NCBI GenBank assembly: GCA_009692425.1
Contig: SHZF01000018.1
Location: 1-64,000, forward strand
DNA length: 64,000 bases
Origin: Myxococcales bacterium
Lineage (GTDB): Bacteria; Myxococcota_A; UBA9042
Direction of reading: 5' to 3'
Shown: positions 31,035 to 39,377 of the stretch, one piece after another
Numbering within the stretch: position 1 is the first letter of the stretch
Layout: every line of letters starts with the position of its first letter
Translations under genes and position numbers: made by a program
The notes under the pieces: generated by a model
Seen by the model: only the letters and a program-made list of their open reading frames with translations
What the model was told of the DNA's origin: nothing
Database searches by the model: none

Positions 31035-31066
31035 GGACCCTCCCGCGGGAGGGTCCTCGTGTTTTT
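31035..31066 (+). terminator. Intrinsic terminator after rpmA
   Basis: A perfect 10-bp stem (GGACCCTCCC / GGGAGGGTCC) around a GC dinucleotide, followed by TCGTGTTTTT, is a classic rho-independent terminator for the rplU-rpmA operon. Confidence 0.85.
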
Positions 31067-31117
31067 GCCTGCCGCGAGCAGCGGGCGGCGACTCCGTGGC
31101 ACTAGCTGCGGTGAAAA

Positions 31118-31146
31118 TTGGCGGCGCGGCGAAGGTGTGCTAGACC
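31118..31146 (+). promoter_or_regulatory. Promoter of the FHA/TPR gene
   Basis: -35 TTGGCG, 17-bp spacer, -10 TAGACC (3 of 6). Plausible but weak. Confidence 0.3.
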
Positions 31147-31225
31147 CATCGCCGCGTCCGGTCTGCAAGTCGAACGAACCTGCGGGCTCGCCTCGCACGA
31201 CGAAGTAGGGATTCCCGAGGTCATC

Positions 31226-33319
31226 ATGGGCAACGAGGATCGCCGGGGCGGCATCGGCTTCGGCAACCAGCGCAGGGTCGATACGGGTTTCCGTCAGGCT
31301 GCGCCGGAGGATGAAGTCGAGTCCACGCGCGCGATGGACGTCGAGGACTTCCAGCCGGCGGCCACGGAGTTCGTCCGTTCGCCGGCACCGCCGCCGCCGC
31401 CTGCCCGCGCGGCTCCGGCCCGCCCTGCGCTCGGCGTGGCCCCACGCCCGCCGGCCCGCCCTGTGCCACCCGAACAGGAAGAAGAAGCCGCGACGCGCAT
31501 GCTCGAGGCGATGGACTATGACCCCAACGACCCCGCTGGCGGCGGTGACGAGCCGCAGGCCCAGTTGCGCATCATCGAATTGCGCGTCGTGCAGGGGCCG
31601 GATCGCGGCAAGGTCCACAAGATTCCCGCCGGCACCCACCTTGTCGGCCGCGGCCTCGACTGCCAGATCGTGTTGGCCGACCCGGCCGTGTCGCGCAAGC
31701 ACTTCAAGATCGAGCGCGAGGGCGAAGACGCCGTGATGGTCGATCTCGGCGGCGCCAACGGCACGAACGTCAACGGTGGCCGCACCGCGCGCAAGACGCT
31801 GGAGACGGGCGACACGATCGAAATCGGCACCTCGGTGCTCGAAGTCCACGTCGAAGGCCAGGCCACGCGCCACCGCGATCGGCCCAAGTCGGCCGCGCAC
31901 GCATCCGAGCCGCCGATGAAGCTTGTCGGCAAGGAGTCCGAAGAGTCCGGGCCCGGCGGCGCGGCCAAGCAAGGTGGGCCCGGCATGGTCATCGGCATGG
32001 TCGCACTGAGCGTGGTCGTGTTGATCGGCGGTGCTGTCGGTGCCTGGGTCGTGTTCAAGGGCGGCGATGACCCGGCCAGCAAGCAAGGCGCGGCCGGCGG
32101 CGGGGCCGAAGCCGGCGAGAGCGCGGTCGGCGGCGAGGAGGGCGAGAAGCTCAAGAAGCTGATCGCCGATGCGAAGTCCAAACTGGGCGACAACGACTTC
32201 TCCGGCGCGCTCGAGACGCTGAAGGCTGCACGCAAGATCGACAAGGCGAACGCTCAGGTGAAGGAACTGACGAAGACGGTGCAGACCGAGATCGACAACC
32301 AGGACGCGATCGACGAGGCGAAGGCTGCACTCAAGGACGGCAAGTTCGAAGCGGCGATGCAGCGGGTGGCCGACATCGACAAGGCGTCGGCCGTGCACGC
32401 AGACGCCCAAGAAGTGCTGAACGAGGCCAAGGACGGTCTCGTCAATGCGCGCCGGGCCGATGCGAAGAAGGCGATGGACAGCGGGGACAATGCGGCGGCG
32501 CTGCAGGCCCTCGAAGCCATCCTCAAGGTGGACCCGCAAAACGCGAACGCCAAGGTGATGAAGCAGCAATTGGAAGGGGGCGGCGCCGCGCCGTCGCCCG
32601 GGGACAAGCCGGCGGGTGACAAAGGCGGGCCGGCAGACAAGGGCGTTGGCGGCGCCAAAGGTGTCGGCGGCGAGAAAGGGGTCGCTGCGGGATTGCCCGC
32701 TGAGCCGGCGGTCGGTGCCGGGCCGCCGAAGAAGGTCGATTTCGCCAGTGCGCTCAACGCCTACCACGCCCGCAAGTGGTCCGAGGCGGCCCAGGCGCTG
32801 CAAGCGATCAGCACCGGGCCGTTTCCCAAGGGCGACAAGGCGAAGGCGACCGCGTACCTGACTTCGGTGCGCCAGGTCGAGGCAGCCATCAACGAGGCGG
32901 GAGCGGCGGGCACAAACGCGCGCAAGGCCACGACATCGTACAAGAATGCCTACAACGCAGACAAACTCATCGATGGGCACCACGGCGCCTACCTGACGGG
33001 CAAGATCGCGGAGGCGTACCTGCTCGTTGCGAAGACGGCTCTCGCCGCGAAGAACTACGGCGACGCGGTGGAGGCCGTACGCGAGGGCATGAACTACGAC
33101 GAGAAGCCTGAGATGAAGACCATCGAGGACAAGTGCATCGCGCAGGCCTCGGTGATGCTCAAGGAGGCGAAGGACCACTTCGCCAAGAAGAACTACGCGA
33201 TGGCCCGCGATCTCGCCGGTCAGGTCGTGCGCATCGTGTCGTCGATGGACCCCCGCGCCGGCGAAGCGCAGGAGATCCGCAAGAAGGCGACCGAGGCGTT
33301 CAGCAAGGACGAGGACTAG
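31226..33319 (+). CDS. FHA-domain membrane protein with TPR-like periplasmic part
   Basis: 697 residues from ATG 31226 with a GAGG site just upstream. Pro-rich cytoplasmic start, FHA domain (about 100-205) with the phosphothreonine-binding pattern VGRGLDCQIVLADPAVSRKH and GGANGTNVNGG, a single membrane helix (about 251-274; IGMVALSVVVLIGGAVGAWVVF), then a Lys/Ala-rich set of TPR-like helix pairs. It can read phosphothreonine made by Ser/Thr kinases, such as the kinase 3.4 kb upstream, and pass this through the membrane. Followed 5 bp later by a response regulator. Confidence 0.85.
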   Translation: MGNEDRRGGIGFGNQRRVDTGFRQAAPEDEVESTRAMDVEDFQPAATEFVRSPAPPPPPARAAPARPALGVAPRPPARPVPPEQEEEAATRMLEAMDYDPNDPAGGGDEPQAQLRIIELRVVQGPDRGKVHKIPAGTHLVGRGLDCQIVLADPAVSRKHFKIEREGEDAVMVDLGGANGTNVNGGRTARKTLETGDTIEIGTSVLEVHVEGQATRHRDRPKSAAHASEPPMKLVGKESEESGPGGAAKQGGPGMVIGMVALSVVVLIGGAVGAWVVFKGGDDPASKQGAAGGGAEAGESAVGGEEGEKLKKLIADAKSKLGDNDFSGALETLKAARKIDKANAQVKELTKTVQTEIDNQDAIDEAKAALKDGKFEAAMQRVADIDKASAVHADAQEVLNEAKDGLVNARRADAKKAMDSGDNAAALQALEAILKVDPQNANAKVMKQQLEGGGAAPSPGDKPAGDKGGPADKGVGGAKGVGGEKGVAAGLPAEPAVGAGPPKKVDFASALNAYHARKWSEAAQALQAISTGPFPKGDKAKATAYLTSVRQVEAAINEAGAAGTNARKATTSYKNAYNADKLIDGHHGAYLTGKIAEAYLLVAKTALAAKNYGDAVEAVREGMNYDEKPEMKTIEDKCIAQASVMLKEAKDHFAKKNYAMARDLAGQVVRIVSSMDPRAGEAQEIRKKATEAFSKDED

Positions 33320-33324
33320 TCGAC

Positions 33325-33738
33325 ATGGGCAAGGACAACGGCATCTCTGTGCTCATCGCCGAGGACGACCTCGAGATAGCTGGCGTGCTCCGCAAGGCCC
33401 TGACGGGCGCCGGCTATCGGATCGCGCTGGCCACCGATGGCGAAGAGGCGCTGCGCTCGGCGCTGGCGCAGCGGCCCGACCTGATCGTCCTCGACGTGAT
33501 GATGCCGCAGATGAATGGGTGGGAAGTGTGCAAAGCCCTGCGGGCGCGGCCGGAATTCGACGCGACCGGCATCCTGATGCTGACGGCGATCGGACCGAAC
33601 CTCAACGAGATGACGGCGCCGCTGTATGGGGCGGACGACCACCTCGACAAGCCGTTCCTCATCGACGAGTTGCTCGAGCGGGTGGGTCGGCTGGCACGCG
33701 CGAAACGTGACGGCGGCTCGGAAGTGGCCGGCATCTGA
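33325..33738 (+). CDS. Single-domain response regulator
   Basis: 137 residues from ATG 33325. One receiver domain: acidic pair AEDD, phosphoacceptor Asp in LIVLDVMMPQMNG, Thr in MLTA, Lys in HLDKPF. No output domain, so it acts by protein contact (CheY-like). Only 5 bp after the FHA gene, so co-translated; a partner kinase is not in the window. Confidence 0.9.
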   Translation: MGKDNGISVLIAEDDLEIAGVLRKALTGAGYRIALATDGEEALRSALAQRPDLIVLDVMMPQMNGWEVCKALRARPEFDATGILMLTAIGPNLNEMTAPLYGADDHLDKPFLIDELLERVGRLARAKRDGGSEVAGI

Positions 33739-33863
33739 GCCCGCCCGGTCGCCGCACGGCGAGGTGCGCCCCGTAATTCGTCGTCGTCCCAGCAACCCCT
33801 TGTCGTCCCCGGCGTTGCCACCCTGCCGTTGCGCGCACTGCGTGCGGACGGCACTCTGGACCC

Positions 33864-35063
33864 ATGCGCATGTCCCGCCCGCACCCGCACCCCCGCCCCC
33901 GTCATCCGGTCGGTCTGGGCCGCGGACTCCGGGTCAGCGTGCTGCTTGGCGTGCTCGCGTCGACCCAGTCGTGTGGCCAGACGTCACAGGCGGGCGAGGT
34001 CGGGGCCGTGGCACCCAACGACGCCGCGGCGACGGGCGACAGCTTTGCGCCAGGCGATGGCGCGGCTTCCGCAGACGCCGCCCCCGTCGATACGAATGCG
34101 CCTTTGCTCGCAGCAGGCGAATCTGTCGAACTCGTCACGAACAGCGCGTACCTTTCGCGCGCCCTCGACGTGATCCACACGGCCCAGACGCGCCTCGACA
34201 TCGTGCAGTTCGAGTACAAGCCGGGCACGGTCACCGACATCCTCGTCGAAGCGATCAAGAAGGCCCGCAAGCGCGGGGTCAAGGTCCGCGTGCTGGTCGA
34301 TGACGAGATCACGGAAAACGCCAAACTGGTCGCTGCCCTGCGCGCGGCCGACGTGTCGTCGCGGCTCGACGACAGCAGCATCCGCACTCACGCCAAGCTC
34401 ATCTACAGCGATCAGGCCTTCCTTGTGGGCTCGACGAACTGGTCGACGACGTCGATCACGAACAACAACGAAACCAACGTGCTGGTGCGCGACCCGGGCG
34501 CACGCCTGGCGATGGGCGGTTGGATCGAGGCCGTCTGGAAGAACGCCAACGCCGCTGTGCCAATCTCTGCAAGTGCAGCAAAAGATACCGCATGTTATGG
34601 AGACGGCGGCTTCGCCGACGCGGCCGCCGCCATCCTCGATGGTGCGAAAAAGCGGCTCGACGTGATCACGTACGCGATGACCTACGATCCGAAGTTCACC
34701 ACCGGACCGCTGACGGCAAGCCTTGATCGGCTCAAGAAGGCGGTCGCGCGCGGCGTCACCGTGCGCGTCCTGCTCGACCAGTCGCCGCCGGGGTGGTCGG
34801 TCGAAGGGGGGGCCGCCGCGAACTTCGAGGCGGCCAAGTACTTGAAGTCGATTGGAGTCCAGGTTCGCATGGACAAACTGGACACGATTACCCACGCCAA
34901 GGTCGTCGTCACCGATGCGGCGCTCGTGGTCGGCACCAACAACTGGGGTTACTACGGCATGGCCGTCAACCACGAGATCGGGGTGCGTTCGACTCACCCT
35001 GGCGCGGTGACGGCGCTGCAGAAGTACTTCGACGGGCTGTGGGCGCAGGGTGTGGTGCCGTAG
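33864..35063 (+). CDS. Phospholipase D-family lipoprotein
   Basis: 399 residues. Signal peptide ends in a lipobox (VLASTQSC), then an Asp/Ala-rich linker, then two PLD domains each with the complete HxK(x)4D motif (THAKLIYSDQAFLVGSTNWS and THAKVVVTDAALVVGTNNWG). Both catalytic His are intact, so a phosphodiesterase acting on phospholipid or nucleic acid outside the cytoplasm is likely. Possible substrates cannot be separated from sequence. Confidence 0.85.
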   Translation: MRMSRPHPHPRPRHPVGLGRGLRVSVLLGVLASTQSCGQTSQAGEVGAVAPNDAAATGDSFAPGDGAASADAAPVDTNAPLLAAGESVELVTNSAYLSRALDVIHTAQTRLDIVQFEYKPGTVTDILVEAIKKARKRGVKVRVLVDDEITENAKLVAALRAADVSSRLDDSSIRTHAKLIYSDQAFLVGSTNWSTTSITNNNETNVLVRDPGARLAMGGWIEAVWKNANAAVPISASAAKDTACYGDGGFADAAAAILDGAKKRLDVITYAMTYDPKFTTGPLTASLDRLKKAVARGVTVRVLLDQSPPGWSVEGGAAANFEAAKYLKSIGVQVRMDKLDTITHAKVVVTDAALVVGTNNWGYYGMAVNHEIGVRSTHPGAVTALQKYFDGLWAQGVVP

Positions 35064-35164
35064 CCGGTTTGCGTTGGCGGCGTTCTCGACAAGCCCTGCC
35101 GAGTGGAGGCAGACTGCGCGCCTCGGTCCATGGCCCCACATCCACCTACCATCAGGAGCCGCGT

Positions 35165-36403
35165 GTGAGCCGTCCTCGCCTGCAAGTGACTGCTGTCGTG
35201 TGCCTGCTCGGTCTGGCGGGCACCTTGACCGCACCCGCCGCGCGCGCACAGGACGTGATCCACACGACGCTTTTCGATCTCAGCGCAGACGATGCCGCCG
35301 CCCGCGAGATCGCGTTTGACGTGAGCCGGGCCTTGCGCAAGTCCAAGCAGGTGCGGTTTCGCGACCTCGACGAGTCGCTCAACGTCGGCGGCGAAGAGAT
35401 GCAGGTGAGTTCCGTCAAGTCGGGCGACGGGCTGGTGAAGTCCGGGCGGGCACGGCTCGACAAGAAGGAATTCGTCGATGCGGCCGACGACTTCGACAAC
35501 GCCGTGGCGAGCTACCTGACCGCCTACGCCCACCTGGTCGATCTCACCGTCGTGCCGCGCGCATTGGCGCTGCACGGTGCGGCGCTGCTGCTGGGTGGCG
35601 AGGCCAAGGCGGGCGCGGCGGCGATGTTGCGGGCGGTCCAGGCGGACCCGAAAGCGGAAATCGACCTCGCCGAATTCCCCGCCAAGGTCCAGCAGGTGTT
35701 CGACGACGCGAAGAAGAAGGCCGCAGGGCTGAGCAAGGTCGATTTCGAGGTCGTGTCGACGCCGCCGAACGCCAAGGTGTACGTCAACGGTCGCTACGCC
35801 GGGCTGACCCCCACCTACGTGAACTCGGTGGTAGGCGAGCAGTTCATCGCGCTCGGCAAGCAGGGCTGGACCCGCAAGGCTCTCGTGCAGTCCGTCACGC
35901 AGCCCGGCCAGCAGGTCGTCGCGACGCTCGAGCCCGCACGGCGCAAGCCGGTATACGACGGGTCGCGCGAGCGATTGCTGGAGATTTTCGACGGAGCGGT
36001 CGAGGGCGACGATTTGACGCAGGCCCAGGGCCTGTGTTCGACGCCGTACGCGGTCGCGCTGCGGGCGTCGGGCTCGCGCGAGAAGATGAAGGTCGAACTC
36101 GCGCTGGCCAACCTCTCCAGCCGCCAGGTCGTGCAGCGCGTGGTGCGCGAGTTGCCGTGGATGAAGCGCGACCGCGACGCGATCGACAAGATGGTCGAAG
36201 ACCTTCTCAAGCCGCCTGAGGTGAAGATCGAGACCGGTGTCCAGAAGGTAGAGACGAAAAGCATCCTGAAGACGTGGTGGTTCTGGACGATCCTGGGCGC
36301 GATCGGCGTCGGGTCGGCCGTCGCGTACAAGCTGGCCACGGCGGAGCCTCCCGTGACGCCGAAGTACCCGCCGGGCCATGGCGGCCTGCTCATCGAATTC
36401 TGA
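35165..36403 (+). CDS. PEGA-domain protein with signal peptide and C-terminal membrane helix
   Basis: 412 residues from a GTG at 35165, six bases after AGGAG. Sec signal peptide ending PAARAQ, a TPR-like helical region, one PEGA domain (VVSTPPNAKVYVNGRYAGLT), helical C-terminus and a membrane helix (about 378-397; WWFWTILGAIGVGSAVAYKL) near the end. PEGA proteins sit in the periplasm or at the surface, often next to kinases. Function unknown. Confidence 0.75.
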   Translation: MSRPRLQVTAVVCLLGLAGTLTAPAARAQDVIHTTLFDLSADDAAAREIAFDVSRALRKSKQVRFRDLDESLNVGGEEMQVSSVKSGDGLVKSGRARLDKKEFVDAADDFDNAVASYLTAYAHLVDLTVVPRALALHGAALLLGGEAKAGAAAMLRAVQADPKAEIDLAEFPAKVQQVFDDAKKKAAGLSKVDFEVVSTPPNAKVYVNGRYAGLTPTYVNSVVGEQFIALGKQGWTRKALVQSVTQPGQQVVATLEPARRKPVYDGSRERLLEIFDGAVEGDDLTQAQGLCSTPYAVALRASGSREKMKVELALANLSSRQVVQRVVRELPWMKRDRDAIDKMVEDLLKPPEVKIETGVQKVETKSILKTWWFWTILGAIGVGSAVAYKLATAEPPVTPKYPPGHGGLLIEF

Positions 36404-36451
36404 GCATCTTGACGGGGTGCCAGCCGTCCCCACGCTGGCCTCGCCCCCGGC

Positions 36452-37381
36452 TCAACGGGGCGCGACCGTGCCCAGCAACAGTTCTCCACGCACGGCCACG
36501 GCGGCAGCGGCGCGGTCCTCGAAGTGCTTGGCGCGCAGCAGCCAACGCGGAAAATCGGCTGCGATCTGCATGATGCCGCGCGCATCGGGCGTCTTTGCGC
36601 GGCCCTCGGCGTCGGCGTATTGCAGTGCGGTCCAGTCGAGGTCCTTGGGGAGTGCGGGGTCCTTCGGGTCGATGCCGGCAGCGCGCAGGCGCACGTCGAG
36701 CGGCGGCCAGGCGAAATCGACCTCGGGCGGCGGCAAGTCGTGCTCGAAATAGGCCTCGCCCACGAGCCGGACGCCGCCTGGGATCGCCTCGCTGCCCGTG
36801 ATGACGACCAGGCGTTCAACTCGAGTGGGCAGGAGATTCACGAACTGCGCGACATCTTGCGGTCGCCCCAGCAGGGCCAGGTGCAGCGTCAGGGTTCGGC
36901 GCAGGTCGGCCAGTTCTGGTTCCCAACTCACACCCGGGATCAGGCGCGGCCGCGGCGGCGGTGGGCGCGGCGGGTCGAGGTCGCGGGCCTCGAAGGCGGC
37001 CACCGTCAGCATGCGGTCGGTGGCCAGCGCGCGCAGGTGGCTGTCGAGCGTGTCGACCGCGGTGCCCATCGGCACCCGCCGAAAATACCCACGCGACTGG
37101 AGCTTGCCGTTCAGCGCGCCGAGCGCCCGCGCCGTCGCCGTGGCCGTCTCCAGCACGCTATCCAGCGCAGCAACCTCGTGGCGCACGTCGGCCAGCACGG
37201 CCGCCAGTGGCTTGCGCGCGATCGCCGGCGCGGCAGTGCCCCTGGGCACGGCGGCAGGCACCCCGGTGGCAGGCGCGGTCGACGGTGAGGCGGTCGGCGG
37301 TACGGTGCACGCCAACGCACAGAACGCAACGAGTGCGATCGGCGGCCCGAAGCACGCCGAACGAGACGGTTTGGGCAACAT
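36452..37381 (-). CDS. Lipoprotein, weakly PilO-like
   Basis: 309 residues from ATG 37381 (a GTG 9 bp upstream is also possible). Lipobox VAFCALAC. Two halves separated by Pro-rich PPRPPPPRPR; the second starts with TLTLHLALLGRPQDVAQFVNLLPTRV, whose pattern (beta strand, then 'G-x-x-x-x-V-x-x-F-x-x-x-L') recalls the ferredoxin-like domain of PilO/GspM-type proteins. The N-terminal part has a helix (DVRHEVAALDSVLETATATA) that could be the coiled coil. Weak similarity; unknown otherwise. Convergent with the PEGA gene. Confidence 0.5.
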   Translation of the reverse strand: MLPKPSRSACFGPPIALVAFCALACTVPPTASPSTAPATGVPAAVPRGTAAPAIARKPLAAVLADVRHEVAALDSVLETATATARALGALNGKLQSRGYFRRVPMGTAVDTLDSHLRALATDRMLTVAAFEARDLDPPRPPPPRPRLIPGVSWEPELADLRRTLTLHLALLGRPQDVAQFVNLLPTRVERLVVITGSEAIPGGVRLVGEAYFEHDLPPPEVDFAWPPLDVRLRAAGIDPKDPALPKDLDWTALQYADAEGRAKTPDARGIMQIAADFPRWLLRAKHFEDRAAAAVAVRGELLLGTVAPR

Positions 37382-37490
37382 CGACGGCACGCGACCTCAC
37401 AAGTGGGCCGTCCGTACCGACCCGAGTGGCGACAAGCTAGGGTGTCGCCTGCCGCACGTCCAGCGCCCGCATGAGGGCGTGCCAAATGCC

Positions 37491-37519
37491 TTGCCCGCCA
37501 CCATCCCGCATTCTATCCT
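37491..37519 (+). promoter_or_regulatory. Sigma-70-type promoter of the phosphomannomutase gene
   Basis: -35 TTGCCC, 17-bp spacer, -10 TATCCT (4 of 6). Start expected near 37526, about 50 nt before the ATG at 37577. Downstream gatCAB may be included. Confidence 0.5.
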
Positions 37520-37576
37520 GCCGCCGCGCCGCCGCCGGGTACCCGCGTCGCTCCCCTCGAACCCCGTGAGACCCTC

Positions 37577-38971
37577 ATGAATCCGCACATTTTTCGCGCC
37601 TACGACATCCGTGGGGTGGCCGACCGCGACCTCGGCGACGACGTGGCGCGCGCGATCGGTCGGGCCACGGGGCTGCTGACGTTGCAGCGCGGCGTCGCTC
37701 CGGTGCTGGCGGTCGGGCGCGATGCACGCTTGTCGAGTCCGCGCCTGCGCGATGCGCTCGTCGAAGGCTTGACCTCGGTCGGTGTCCACGTCGTCGATGT
37801 CGGCGTGTGCGCGACACCCATGCTCTACTTTGCGGCCCACACGTTCGATGTCGGCGGCGGCGTCATGGTGACGGGTTCGCACAACCCGGCCGGCGACAAC
37901 GGGTTCAAGATCGTGCTCGACAAGGCGAGCCTGCACGGCGACGACATCCAGTTGCTGGGTCAGATGGCGCGCGGCAACGGAGCCTCGCCCGAAGCGGATG
38001 CAAACGCCAGCCCCGGCGCAGTGTTGCACGCCGACGTCCACACGCCGTACACGGCCTGGCTGTGCGAACACCTCGAACTCGGGCCGCGCAAGCTCAAGGT
38101 CGTTGTCGATGCCGGCAACGGGCCGACCGGGCCGGTGGCGCCCGGCATCCTGCGGCGGCTCGGCTGCGAGGTGTGGGAACTTTTCACGGACCTGGACGGT
38201 CGCTTCCCGAACCACCACCCCGACCCGACGGTGGCGGCCAACCTCGTCGACCTGCAGCGCAAGGTGGCCGAGGTCGGTGCCGACGTGGGCATCGCGTACG
38301 ACGGCGACGGCGACCGCATCGGCGTCACCGACGAGCAGGGCGGCATCCTGTGGGGCGATCGGCTGATGGTCATCCTGGCGCGCGACGTGCTGCGGGTCGA
38401 GCCGGGCGCGGCGATCGTGGGCGAGGTGAAGTGCTCGCAGACCCTGTTCGACGACATCGCGCGCCACGGCGGGCGGCCGATCATGTCGCGCGTCGGCCAC
38501 TCGCTCATCAAGGACCGCATGAAGCAGGAGGGCGCGCTGCTCGGTGGCGAGATGAGCGGCCACATCTTCTACAAGCATCGCTACTTTGGTTACGACGACG
38601 CGATGTACGCCACCGGCCGGTTGCTGGAGGTGCTCTCGCGCGAAGCCCGCCCGCTGTCCGCTCTGCTGGTCGACTTGCCGCCGACGTTCGCAACGCCGGA
38701 GGTGCGCGTGCACTGCGACGACGACATCAAGTTCGCCGTCGTCGATGCCGTGACGCGGCACTTCAAGACGCTGCACACGGTCATCGACATCGACGGTGCG
38801 CGTGTCGTGTTTCCCGATGGCTGGGGGCTCGTGCGCGCTTCGAACACGGGACCTGTGCTCGTGCTGCGCTGCGAGGCCGCGTCGGCAGAAGCCTGCGAGC
38901 GCATCCGGCTCGAACTGACGCGCGCGATCGAGGCGGCCCACGGTGGCCCCGTCGGTGCTGCAGCGCACTGA
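37577..38971 (+). CDS. manB: Phosphomannomutase/phosphoglucomutase
   Basis: 464 residues, normal length of the bifunctional AlgC/ManB type. Active-site Ser in VMVTGSHNPAGDNG, metal-binding DGDGDR, sugar-binding GEMSGHIFY, and a C-terminal phosphate loop (RASNTGP). Converts mannose or glucose 6-phosphate and 1-phosphate, supplying GDP-mannose and UDP-glucose for surface polysaccharides. The window also holds a mannosyltransferase-like gene. 53 bp before gatC. Confidence 0.93.
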   Translation: MNPHIFRAYDIRGVADRDLGDDVARAIGRATGLLTLQRGVAPVLAVGRDARLSSPRLRDALVEGLTSVGVHVVDVGVCATPMLYFAAHTFDVGGGVMVTGSHNPAGDNGFKIVLDKASLHGDDIQLLGQMARGNGASPEADANASPGAVLHADVHTPYTAWLCEHLELGPRKLKVVVDAGNGPTGPVAPGILRRLGCEVWELFTDLDGRFPNHHPDPTVAANLVDLQRKVAEVGADVGIAYDGDGDRIGVTDEQGGILWGDRLMVILARDVLRVEPGAAIVGEVKCSQTLFDDIARHGGRPIMSRVGHSLIKDRMKQEGALLGGEMSGHIFYKHRYFGYDDAMYATGRLLEVLSREARPLSALLVDLPPTFATPEVRVHCDDDIKFAVVDAVTRHFKTLHTVIDIDGARVVFPDGWGLVRASNTGPVLVLRCEAASAEACERIRLELTRAIEAAHGGPVGAAAH

Positions 38972-39023
38972 ACGTACCCGCAACGTCCGCCCCGTCGCGG
39001 GCGAGCTTGTGCCAATGATTCCT

Positions 39024-39365
39024 ATGGAATACCTCTCAATCGACTCAGTCTTGCATGGGCCCTTCCAGGCGCCGTCCCAAGCTTCCACTGCCGACCGCGT
39101 GGCGCATGTCGCCCGCCTCGCCCGCATCGAATTGCGCCCCGAGGAGGCCGCCATGCTCGGCCACGACCTCGACCGCATCCTCGCTTACGTCGAAGAGTTG
39201 CGGGCGGTCGATACCGACGCAGTGGAGCCGATGATCCACGCGGGCGATCGGGGACTCGTGCTGCGGCAGGACGTCGAACGCGACGGGCTGGGCGCCGCCA
39301 TGGCAACGGCTGGGGCGCCCGCGACCGAGGGCGGCGCGTTTGTCGTGCCGCGGGTCATCGGGTAG
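39024..39365 (+). CDS. gatC: Asp/Glu-tRNA amidotransferase subunit C
   Basis: 113 residues from ATG 39024 (ATG 39015 also in frame). Conserved stretches DRVAHVARLARIELRPEEAA and ILAYVEELRAVDTDAVEP are those of GatC, the small protein that links A and B. N-terminus is longer than usual by about 15-20 residues, so the true start may lie inside. First gene of gatCAB. Confidence 0.9.
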   Translation: MEYLSIDSVLHGPFQAPSQASTADRVAHVARLARIELRPEEAAMLGHDLDRILAYVEELRAVDTDAVEPMIHAGDRGLVLRQDVERDGLGAAMATAGAPATEGGAFVVPRVIG

Positions 39366-39377
39366 GGCGTCGTCGCC

